A DNA stretch of 16,669 nucleotides from Thioalkalivibrio sp. (lineage in GTDB: Bacteria > Pseudomonadota > Gammaproteobacteria > Ectothiorhodospirales > Ectothiorhodospiraceae), in contig SLHN01000047.1 in assembly GCA_007136145.1 (NCBI GenBank), positions 1-16,669 on the forward strand, read 5' to 3'. The notes under the pieces were generated by a model, which saw nothing but the letters and a program-made list of their open reading frames with translations, was not told where the DNA came from and did no database searches. Below, piece by piece: positions 1-6,038 of the stretch. Position 1 is the stretch's first letter. The number at the start of each line of letters is the position of its first letter. The position numbers and the translations under genes were made by a program.

Positions 1-356
1 CCCGCTTGTTGTGCCCGTCGCGTCGAGCCATCGCGGTTTCGGATTGGCCCGGCTGCGGTTCCTGTGCCGGCACGCCGGTTCAGCGGCCGCGCCGGCCAGA
101 CTGGTCCAATCTTGCACCGTTATTTCTGCCTTGCTGTCGAGCGAGTGGGCGGTCTTCCTCGGGGCTGGTGCAATCATGGCTGCCTCTCTGCCGGCACCCT
201 GCGGAGGTGGCGACAAGCAGGCATGCCCCGTCGCCAACCGGCAGGTTATCACAGCCGCAAGCATTGGCAGCCCGCGCCGGCACGGCTACCGTGGGATCCG
301 GTGAGCGCGTCCGGTCAGTGGAGGGGAACGGGTTGCCGTGTGCTGCGCTCAGGCGT
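1..356. other. Region without a convincing gene; rich in inverted repeats
   Basis: I see no recognisable protein, tRNA or rRNA here. Reading frames stay open because of high GC, but their translations are low-complexity mixtures of R, A, P, G and S without family motifs. One plus frame is open from the left edge to about 304; it could be the tail of a gene starting outside, but nothing in it is recognisable. Several inverted repeats are visible: the palindrome GTGCCGGCAC at 64-73, TTGCACC (112-118) with GGTGCAA (167-173), a two-stem arrangement at 188-244, and CACGG/CCGTG at 281-293. No T-run follows any of them, so no clear intrinsic terminator for trmL is visible. The region could be a spacer, a structured leader for a gene to the left, or a degraded gene. 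Confidence 0.5.
188..244. other. Nested inverted repeats (possible structured RNA)
   Basis: An outer pair CTGCCGG (188-194) and CCGGCAG (238-244) encloses an inner pair GGCGAC (209-214) and GTCGCC (230-235). The inner stem could grow by three pairs if an A bulges out, at the cost of part of the outer stem, so two alternative folds are possible. I do not recognise a known riboswitch or ncRNA family in either orientation. In GC-rich DNA such pairings can arise by chance. Confidence 0.25.
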
Positions 357-821
357 TCACCCGCCACCGGCGTAGCCCAGTTGTCGCCAGGCCTCGAACA
401 CCATGATCGCGACCGAGTTGGAGAGGTTCAGGCTGCGGCTGTCGGGGCGCATCGGGATGCGCAGCAGGCGTTCCGGCGGGATACGGTCCAGCAGCGTTTG
501 CGGCAGGCCGCGCGTTTCGGGGCCGAACAGGAAGCCGTCGCCGGGCGCGAACGCTGGCGTATCGTGTCGGCGGCGGGCCCGCGTGGTCAGCGCGAACAGG
601 CGTTCGATCGCAGCCGATTCCAGACAGGCGTCGAGGCTGTCATACTCCCGGATAAGCGCGAACTCGTGATAGTCGAGGCCGGCGCGGCGCAGGCGCTGTT
701 CATCCATGCTGAACCCCAGCGGGTGGATCAGATGCAGCTCGGCGCCGGTGTTCGCGGCGAGACGGATGATGTTGCCGGTGTTCGGCGGAATCTCCGGTTG
801 ATAGAGGACGATATGCAACAT
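357..821 (-). CDS. trmL: tRNA (cytidine(34)-2'-O)-methyltransferase TrmL
   Basis: TrmL is a SPOUT-class, SAM-dependent enzyme that 2'-O-methylates the wobble base (C34 or cmnm5U34) of leucine tRNAs in the cytoplasm. The 154-residue length matches the usual ~155. The start MLHIVLYQPEIPPNTGNIIR lines up with the family N-terminus, which fixes the start even though the frame runs open further upstream to 986. SPOUT motifs are visible: NTGNIIR (14-20), LFGPETRGLP (98-107) and the knot motif around IPM-DSRSLNLSNSVAI (122-139), where the SAM-binding trefoil forms. The start codon overlaps that of divergent pyrD by two bases within CATG at 819-822, so its promoter must lie inside pyrD or further upstream. 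I see no strong ribosome binding site, only a weak GCGGGA-like stretch. Confidence 0.95.
   Translation of the reverse strand: MLHIVLYQPEIPPNTGNIIRLAANTGAELHLIHPLGFSMDEQRLRRAGLDYHEFALIREYDSLDACLESAAIERLFALTTRARRRHDTPAFAPGDGFLFGPETRGLPQTLLDRIPPERLLRIPMRPDSRSLNLSNSVAIMVFEAWRQLGYAGGG
804..808 (+). promoter_or_regulatory. Probable ribosome binding site of pyrD
   Basis: GAGGA lies 11 bases before the pyrD ATG and inside the first codons of trmL on the other strand. Together with the in-frame stop at 802-804 it supports the start at 820. Confidence 0.5.
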
Positions 822-1824
822 GGCTGACAATCCCGCTGATACGCGCCTGCAGATCCAGTTCTGCGGCATGCCGTTCAACACCCCGCTGGTGCTGCTTTCG
901 GGCTGTGTCGGTTTCGGCGAGGAATATACCCGGGTTGCCGGGTTTTCGAACCGGGATGCGGGTGCGATCTGCCTGAAGGGAACCACCGGCGAGGCCCGAT
1001 TGGGTAATCAGCCGCACCGGGTTTACGAAACGCCCGAAGGCATGCTCAATGCCATCGGTCTGCAGAATCCCGGCGTCGATCATGTGGTGGACCATATCCT
1101 GCCCACGCTCGATTTCTCCGAGACGCGTTTCATCGCCAATGTCTCCGGGTCGACGATCGAGGAATACGTGGCTGTCACCCGGCGTTTCGACGATTCGCCG
1201 ATCGACGCGATCGAGATCAACATCTCCTGTCCCAACGTGAAGGAAGGGGGTGTCGCCTTCGGCAACGATCCGGACATGTCGGCCCGGGTCGTCGCGGCCT
1301 GCCGTGTGGTCACCGGCAAGCCGATCATCACCAAGCTGTCGCCGAATCAGACCGATATCGCCGAGAACGCCCGGCGCTGCATCGACGCCGGTACCGACGG
1401 TTTCGCGGTGATCAACACGCTGATGGGAATGGCCGTCGATGTCGAGCGCCGTGAGGCGGTGATCGGCAACAACCAGGGCGGTCTGTCCGGCCCGGCGATC
1501 AAGCCCATTGCGCTGCTGAAGGTGCAGCAGGTGTACCAGGTCGCGGCGCCGCACGGGATACCCATCATCGGTCAGGGCGGCGTGGTCAACGCGACCGATG
1601 CGCTGGAATTCGTCATCGCCGGCGCCAGCGCCGTCGGTGTCGGCACCGGCCTGTTCTACGACCCGCTCTGTCTGCCAAAGATGCTGGCCGGCATGAGTGA
1701 CTACCTGGATCGGCACGGTATCGCGCATGTCAGCGATCTGACCGGAACCCTGCACCTGCACGGCTTCGTCTCCGCCTGCGATCTGCCGCCGCCAGACAGC
1801 ACGGCGACGCTACCCCAGCGATAG
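820..1824 (+). CDS. pyrD: Dihydroorotate dehydrogenase, class 1B-type catalytic subunit (PyrD)
   Basis: This enzyme oxidises dihydroorotate to orotate in UMP synthesis with bound FMN. It is a 334-residue TIM barrel. Visible motifs: conserved Lys in CLKGTT (53), NAIGLQNPG (77-85), NISCPNVKEGG (134-144) with the catalytic-base Cys137, TKLSPN (171-176), the INT segment (198-200), GGLSGPAIKP (220-229), and phosphate/FMN-binding GQGG (251-254) and GTG (275-277). Catalytic Cys instead of Ser, and the NISCPNVKEGG form, indicate class 1B (cytosolic, normally paired with the PyrK FAD/Fe-S subunit) rather than the membrane-bound class 2 enzyme usual in gammaproteobacteria. No pyrK lies in the window. 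The start is well fixed: an in-frame TAG at 802-804 blocks extension, the N-terminal beta strand begins soon after, and GAGGA at 804-808 sits 11 bases before the ATG. The 3' end overlaps hemD by 15 bases. Confidence 0.95.
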   Translation: MADNPADTRLQIQFCGMPFNTPLVLLSGCVGFGEEYTRVAGFSNRDAGAICLKGTTGEARLGNQPHRVYETPEGMLNAIGLQNPGVDHVVDHILPTLDFSETRFIANVSGSTIEEYVAVTRRFDDSPIDAIEINISCPNVKEGGVAFGNDPDMSARVVAACRVVTGKPIITKLSPNQTDIAENARRCIDAGTDGFAVINTLMGMAVDVERREAVIGNNQGGLSGPAIKPIALLKVQQVYQVAAPHGIPIIGQGGVVNATDALEFVIAGASAVGVGTGLFYDPLCLPKMLAGMSDYLDRHGIAHVSDLTGTLHLHGFVSACDLPPPDSTATLPQR

Positions 1825-2601
1825 CAGCGCCCGGTACATCGAGGGGTCGGTGGGGTCGTCGGCGACCAGCACACGACCAGGGAATCCGAGTTCGCGGGCC
1901 ACGTCGGCGACGCGGCCCGCGCCGGCGACCAGCGTGGTTTGCGCCAGCGCCGTCCGCCCCGGTGGCCCGAGCATGGTCATCAGGTTGCGCAGGCTCTCGC
2001 CGCTGGTTACGGTGACCGCATCGACGGTTCCGGAACCGAGCAGCGCAAGCAGCGGTAAGGGATCGGTCTTCGGCACCGTTCGGCGATACGCCTCGGCATA
2101 GACCACCTCGGCGCCGCGGCTGCGGAAGGTTCCGGCAAGGTGCTCACGCCCGCCGTCGCCCCGGAACAGCACCACTTTCCTTCCCTGCATATTCTGGAGA
2201 TCGGGTTCCTCCAGCAGGGCCTCGCTGTCGAACCGGGTGGCCGGGACGATATCCGCCGGAACGCCGTGTTCGGCGAGCGCGCGGGCGGTGCCCGCGCCGA
2301 TGGCCGCGACCCGCAGGCGGGCGGGCCAGGGCCCCCGTTCCAGCGCTTTCGGTAGCGTACGCCGCACCGCGTTCGCACTGACGAAGACGGCGATGTCGAA
2401 GCGGTCGAGACGTTCGATCACGGACTGGAGCGCGGCCGGGTCCCGTGGACCCTGGATTTCGATCACTGGAAAGCGGGTTACCGATGCGCCGGCGGCTTCG
2501 AGCATCGCGCAGAAGGCGTGCGCCTGCGTTTCGGGCCGGGTCACGACGACATGCCGGCCGTGGAGGTGGCCGGATTGCGGCTTCGGCTCCCGGGGATCCA
2601 T
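1810..2601 (-). CDS. hemD: Uroporphyrinogen-III synthase (HemD)
   Basis: HemD closes the linear hydroxymethylbilane made by HemC, inverting ring D to give uroporphyrinogen III, the branch point to haem, sirohaem and cobalamin. The 263-residue protein shows the two-lobe family pattern. Lobe 1 opens with HVVVTRPETQA (17-27) and contains FVSANAVR (73-80). The hinge continues into IGAGTARAL (101-109). Lobe 2 has KVVLFRGDGGREHL (142-155) and the VVYAEAYRR segment (166-174), whose Tyr residues correspond to the conserved active-site tyrosine region. The start is six bases past the hemC stop codon, with no strong Shine-Dalgarno, so translation probably depends on coupling to hemC. The stop codon lies inside the end of convergent pyrD. 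hemX and hemY, which often follow hemD in gammaproteobacteria, are not here. Sequence conservation in this family is low, but the context makes the call firm. Confidence 0.93.
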   Translation of the reverse strand: MDPREPKPQSGHLHGRHVVVTRPETQAHAFCAMLEAAGASVTRFPVIEIQGPRDPAALQSVIERLDRFDIAVFVSANAVRRTLPKALERGPWPARLRVAAIGAGTARALAEHGVPADIVPATRFDSEALLEEPDLQNMQGRKVVLFRGDGGREHLAGTFRSRGAEVVYAEAYRRTVPKTDPLPLLALLGSGTVDAVTVTSGESLRNLMTMLGPPGRTALAQTTLVAGAGRVADVARELGFPGRVLVADDPTDPSMYRALLSLG

Positions 2602-2606
2602 CGCGT

Positions 2607-3530
2607 TTACCGCTGCGCGAGTTCGAGCAGCTCCCCCGCGCCCTGTTCAAGCAGTTCCTCCGCCAGTGCAATTCCCAGCATTTCGCCGTGTTCACGCGGG
2701 CCCTGGAACTCGGCGCGCAGCAGCCGGCTGCCATCGACCGCGCCCACCATGCCGTGAATAAGAAGGTCAATTCCCTCCAGCACCGCGTGCGCTGCCAGCG
2801 GTACCTGGCAGCCACCTTCCAGCCTCCGGTTGAACGCACGCTCGGCGCGAACACGGTCGGCGGTGTCGCGGTGGTTCAGCCCCTCGATCAGCGCGGTCAC
2901 GGCTTCGTCGCCTGCCCGGCATTCGATCGCGATGGCCCCCTGGCCGACCGCGGGCAGGCTTAGCGCGGGATCGATGCGGTCGCGGATACGATGATCGAAT
3001 CCCAGGCGCTTGAGCCCGGCTGCGGCAAGCAGGATCGCCTGGTATTCGCCGGCATCGAGTTTCGCGAGGCGGGTGTTGACGTTGCCGCGCAGATCTTCGA
3101 CCCGCAGATCCGGTCTGCGTGCCCGCAACTGGCATTGCCGCCGCAGGCTGGAGGAGCCGACGCGGGCGCCGTCCGGCAGTTCGTCCAAGTGGGTATAGTC
3201 GTTGGAGACGAAGGCATCCAGCGGATCCTCACGTTTCAGAATGACCGGCAGCACGAGGTTCTCGGGCAGGTCCATCGGGACGTCCTTCACTGAGTGCACC
3301 GCAATGTCGGCGCGATCATCGAACAGCGCCAGTTCGAGTTCCTTCACGAACAGGCCCTTGCCGCCGATCCGGGCCAGCGGGGCGTCGAGAATGCGGTCGC
3401 CCTGGGTGGTCATGGTGACGAGTTCGACGTCGAGGCCTGGGTGCAGCTCGCGCAAGGCGGTGGCGACATGCTCGGCCTGCCACACGGCCAAGGGACTCTT
3501 TCGGGTGGCGATACGCAGGAGGTCTTTCAT
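2607..3530 (-). CDS. hemC: Hydroxymethylbilane synthase (porphobilinogen deaminase, HemC)
   Basis: HemC polymerises four porphobilinogens into hydroxymethylbilane in the cytoplasm. The product is 307 residues, close to the usual ~310. It begins MKDLLRIATRKSPLAVWQAE, matching the family N-terminus. Landmarks: GGKGLFVKELE (57-67), HSVKDVP (79-85) with catalytic Asp83, GSSSLRRQCQL (125-135), LRGNVNTRL (147-155), GQGAIAIECR (196-205), and EGGCQVPLA (238-246) with Cys241 carrying the dipyrromethane cofactor. In-frame upstream starts at 3551 and 3578 exist, but the candidate -10 box at 3578-3583 and family alignment favour 3530. It forms an operon with hemD and diverges from argH. Confidence 0.96.
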   Translation of the reverse strand: MKDLLRIATRKSPLAVWQAEHVATALRELHPGLDVELVTMTTQGDRILDAPLARIGGKGLFVKELELALFDDRADIAVHSVKDVPMDLPENLVLPVILKREDPLDAFVSNDYTHLDELPDGARVGSSSLRRQCQLRARRPDLRVEDLRGNVNTRLAKLDAGEYQAILLAAAGLKRLGFDHRIRDRIDPALSLPAVGQGAIAIECRAGDEAVTALIEGLNHRDTADRVRAERAFNRRLEGGCQVPLAAHAVLEGIDLLIHGMVGAVDGSRLLRAEFQGPREHGEMLGIALAEELLEQGAGELLELAQR

Positions 3531-3577
3531 GGGCAATCCGTGGCCGGCCATGGGGCCGTTTCTGGGCTGAACGGGCA

Positions 3578-3583
3578 AGTATA
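3578..3583 (-). promoter_or_regulatory. Candidate -10 box of the hemC-hemD promoter
   Basis: On the minus strand this reads TATACT, five of six matches to TATAAT. It would start transcription near 3571, leaving a leader of about 40 bases before hemC. No good -35 is visible at the expected distance, so an activator or a weak promoter is possible. Confidence 0.4.
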
Positions 3584-3625
3584 GCCTCTATGGCCGCTGC
3601 GGGCGTTTCGAATCAGCCGGCGCGT

Positions 3626-3651
3626 CCCGGCCGCAACGCAGCGGGGCCGGG
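3626..3651. repeat. Perfect inverted repeat between the divergent hemC and argH promoters
   Basis: CCCGGCC (3626-3632) and GGCCGGG (3645-3651) are perfect complements around a 12-base centre. The repeat lies between the two outward-facing -10 boxes, where an operator could sit. No known regulator site is recognised, and GC-rich chance pairing is possible. Confidence 0.3.
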
Positions 3652-3680
3652 GCTCGGGTTCACGACGCGAAAATGCCGGG

Positions 3681-3689
3681 TGATATACT
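3681..3689 (+). promoter_or_regulatory. Candidate extended -10 promoter of argH
   Basis: TGATATACT contains an extended -10 (TG, one base, TATACT). Start of transcription would be near 3696, giving a leader of roughly 24 bases. The -35 region is poor (TTCACG-like), which is tolerated by extended -10 promoters. Confidence 0.5.
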
Positions 3690-3719
3690 CGAACGCCGTT
3701 TTCAGCGAGAGTGTGCCCC

Positions 3720-5153
3720 ATGTCGCAGCATGATGTCCCGGAGGCTCCGGCCAATCCTTCCGCCAAGCTGTGGGGTGGGCGGTTCAGCGAGGCAACGGAC
3801 GCCTTTGTCGAGACGTTTACCGCATCAGTGGGGTTCGACCAGCGCCTGTATGCGCATGACATCGCGGGATCGCTGGCCCATGCACGGATGCTCGCTGCGG
3901 TGGGGGTGCTGACCGAAACCGAAGCCGAGACCATCACTGCCGGCCTCGAGGAAATTCGTTCCGAAATCGAATCGGGCGGGTTTGTCTGGAGTGTGGCGCG
4001 TGAAGACGTGCACATGAATATCGAAGCCCGGCTGATCGAGCTCATCGGCGAGGTCGGGAAAAAGCTCCACACCGGGCGTTCGCGTAACGACCAGGTCGCC
4101 ACGGATATTCGGCTCTGGCTGCGCGATGCCATCGATTCGCTTCTTGCCGAACTGCGTCGCTACCAGCGCGGGCTGCTCGACCTCGCCGAGCGCGAGCACG
4201 CGACCGTCATGCCGGGGTTCACCCATCTGCAGACTGCGCAGCCGGTCACCTTCGGCCATCACATGATGGCCTGGTACGAAATGCTGGAACGCGATGCCGA
4301 GCGTCTGGCCGACTGCCGCCGTCGGGTCAACCGCCTCCCGTTGGGTGCCGCGGCGCTGGCCGGCACCGGTTACCCGTTGGATCGCGAGCTGACCGCGCGG
4401 CTGCTGGGCTTCGACGGAATCTGCCGCAATTCGCTCGACGCCGTGAGCGATCGCGATTTCGCAATCGAATTCGCAGCCAGTGCCGCGCTGATCATGATGC
4501 ACCTGTCGCGCCAGGCAGAGGAGCTGATTCTCTGGACCAGCGCCCAGTTCTCGTTCATCGACCTGCCGGACCGATTCTGCACGGGATCGTCGATCATGCC
4601 GCAGAAAAAGAACCCCGATGTGCCGGAGCTGGTACGCGGCAAGACTGGTCGTGTTTACGGCCATCTGATGGGACTGTTGACGCTGATGAAGGGGCAGCCG
4701 CTCGCGTACAACAAGGACAATCAGGAAGACAAGGAGCCGTTGTTCGATACCGTCGACACGCTCGGCGGCAGCCTGCGCGCGTTTGCCGACATGGTGCCGA
4801 ACCTCAGGGTGAACGCGGAAAACATGCTCGATGCGACGCGCCGTGGTTTCGCCACCGCCACCGATCTGGCGGATTATCTGGTCGGCAAGGGACTCGCGTT
4901 CCGCGATGCGCACGAGGTCGTGGGGCGTGCGGTACGGCTGGCGTCCGAGCGGGGTTGTGATCTTGCCGACCTTGCGTTGGAGGAACTGCAGGGTTTTGAT
5001 CCGCGGATCGAGGGTGACGTCTACGACCTGCTGACCCCGGAGGGGTCCGCGGCCGCGCGCGACCTGCCCGGCGGGACGGCGCCCGCGCAAGTCCTTGCCC
5101 GCATCGCCGAGGCCCGAGAGCACCAGGCCCACGTGGCCAACACCGGGCGGTAG
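3720..5153 (+). CDS. argH: Argininosuccinate lyase (ArgH)
   Basis: ArgH cleaves argininosuccinate to arginine and fumarate, the last step of arginine synthesis; it is a cytoplasmic homotetramer of the fumarase/aspartase superfamily. The 477-residue length is normal or slightly long. It opens with KLWGGRFSE (16-24). Conserved blocks: HTGRSRNDQVATD (117-129), PGFTHLQTAQP (165-175) with the active-site His169, and the signature GSSIMPQKKNP (289-299) with catalytic Ser291 in the mobile loop. The ATG at 3720 is preferred; a GTG at 3711 would add only three residues, and a GAGAG stretch at 3707-3711 is correctly spaced for the ATG. It is monocistronic, divergent from hemC, and ends at a convergent spacer. 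Confidence 0.97.
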   Translation: MSQHDVPEAPANPSAKLWGGRFSEATDAFVETFTASVGFDQRLYAHDIAGSLAHARMLAAVGVLTETEAETITAGLEEIRSEIESGGFVWSVAREDVHMNIEARLIELIGEVGKKLHTGRSRNDQVATDIRLWLRDAIDSLLAELRRYQRGLLDLAEREHATVMPGFTHLQTAQPVTFGHHMMAWYEMLERDAERLADCRRRVNRLPLGAAALAGTGYPLDRELTARLLGFDGICRNSLDAVSDRDFAIEFAASAALIMMHLSRQAEELILWTSAQFSFIDLPDRFCTGSSIMPQKKNPDVPELVRGKTGRVYGHLMGLLTLMKGQPLAYNKDNQEDKEPLFDTVDTLGGSLRAFADMVPNLRVNAENMLDATRRGFATATDLADYLVGKGLAFRDAHEVVGRAVRLASERGCDLADLALEELQGFDPRIEGDVYDLLTPEGSAAARDLPGGTAPAQVLARIAEAREHQAHVANTGR

Positions 5154-5200
5154 TGGTACGGAGGCCGCTCCTCGCGGTTAGCGTGAAAGAATCCGCGTAG

Positions 5201-5229
5201 GGTGCCGTGAGGCGAAGCCGAACCGCACC
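5201..5229. repeat. REP-like imperfect palindrome
   Basis: The ends GGTGC and GCACC pair, then GT with AC, then GGC with GCC around a GAA centre, separated by short mismatches. It is preceded by GCGTAG. This layout resembles the dispersed palindromes of the GTAGGGTGC...GCACC type that I recall from many proteobacterial genomes. Only one copy is seen in this window, so the repeat status is an inference from recalled family appearance. Confidence 0.45.
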
Positions 5230-5232
5230 GAT

Positions 5233-5249
5233 ACCACGCCGGCCGTGGT
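5233..5249. repeat. Small hairpin after argH
   Basis: ACCACG (5233-5238) and CGTGGT (5244-5249) form a perfect 6-bp stem around CCGGC. It lies about 80 bases after the argH stop and might help end transcription, but it lacks a U-tract. Confidence 0.3.
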
Positions 5250-5435
5250 CACCAGGCTTCCGGGCCTCGAACGGTGCAATTCGCCGCGCTCATTGACACC
5301 CTGCGCTTGGGCCTTTCATGGTTCGGGGTGGCAGGCAGGCCATGACGGTCAGGGGTAGCCGCCCGCCACGATGCTATGGAACGAGGACTGCAGGCCGGTC
5401 GACATCCATGCGGTTTATCGACATTCGGATCCGCG

Positions 5436-5927
5436 TTATTCGATGTAGGACTCGATGACCTGCCACATCACGTTGCCGTGGACGACCTCGTATTCGAGCA
5501 GCATATGGCCTCGAATGTGACCATCCTCGAAGGCGGCCAGCACCCAGCGATCATTCAGAACATGGATACCTTCGGGTACGAAATACATCTCGCCACCCAG
5601 GACTGGCTCGTGTGGGATCAGGCCCGGCTGCTGCGCCAGATCGCGCCGCAATTGCAATTCAGGTCGGGCGATTCCGCGCCGCTGCATGGCCTGAATATGA
5701 GCATTCGTGAGTCCCACATCCGCCGGCCGTGGGACTTCGTCGCGGGTATAGCGGGCGAGTTGCATCTGTGCGTCGAGCAGCGCGCGATTGGCCTCGGTGA
5801 CATCCTGTTCCAGTCCGATACCGCGGGCGACATAGATCGCGAGCACGACGACGAAGAAGAACATGAAGCCAAGCCAGACCAGGCGTTCGGTGAATTTCAG
5901 ACTCTCGGGCTTCTGTTGCTCGGACAT
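5436..5927 (-). CDS. Conserved-looking single-pass membrane protein of unknown function
   Basis: I do not recognise the family. The 163-residue product has a short charged cytoplasmic N-terminus (1-15), one transmembrane helix at about 16-36 rich in L, F and V, and then a probable periplasmic part. Residues around 38-60 are heptad-like and could form a short coiled coil. The C-terminus (about 110-163) is rich in aromatic and hydrophobic residues and resembles a small folded beta domain. The start at 5927 is well supported by AAGGAG at 5938-5943, ten bases upstream; a longer in-frame reading to 5984 has no such support. It follows the BamD-like lipoprotein by 111 bases on the same strand and may be co-transcribed with it. 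Confidence 0.75.
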   Translation of the reverse strand: MSEQQKPESLKFTERLVWLGFMFFFVVVLAIYVARGIGLEQDVTEANRALLDAQMQLARYTRDEVPRPADVGLTNAHIQAMQRRGIARPELQLRRDLAQQPGLIPHEPVLGGEMYFVPEGIHVLNDRWVLAAFEDGHIRGHMLLEYEVVHGNVMWQVIESYIE

Positions 5928-5937
5928 CGATCGGGTT

Positions 5938-5943
5938 CTCCTT
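5938..5943 (-). promoter_or_regulatory. Strong Shine-Dalgarno for the 5436-5927 gene
   Basis: The minus strand reads AAGGAG here, ten bases before the ATG at 5927. It decides the start against the longer open frame and is one of the best ribosome binding sites in the window. Confidence 0.75.
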
Positions 5944-6038
5944 CGTAAGTCAGGCGGGGAGCGCGATTCGGGCCAGACGGCCACGGGGGGTTCCGCGAAG
6001 CAATCGGTGGCAAGGTGTCTGCATGGCCTGCAGGTTGG

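Larger units (their letters stand above)
5154..5435. other. Convergent intergenic spacer with palindromes
   Basis: This lies between the ends of argH (plus) and the 5436-5927 gene (minus). No gene is seen. It holds a REP-like palindrome at 5201-5229, a 6-bp hairpin at 5233-5249, and a broken stem GTGGC/GCCAC (5328-5332 with 5365-5369, continued by GGC/GCC after one mismatch). None has a following T-run, so no textbook intrinsic terminator is visible for either gene. TCGACAT occurs twice, at 5399-5405 and 5418-5424. Confidence 0.6.

Noticed and set aside
6..827. 273-residue plus-strand frame across the left edge region and trmL
   Set aside because: It lies antisense to the well-supported trmL, has no family motifs, and its composition is that of a GC-rich shadow frame.
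700..1761. 353-residue minus-strand frame opposite pyrD
   Set aside because: Antisense to a clear PyrD; rich in D, H, R and G with no recognisable domain.
3825..5132. 435-residue minus-strand frame opposite argH
   Set aside because: Very long, but exactly opposite a complete ArgH and without family features; a common artefact of codon bias at high GC.
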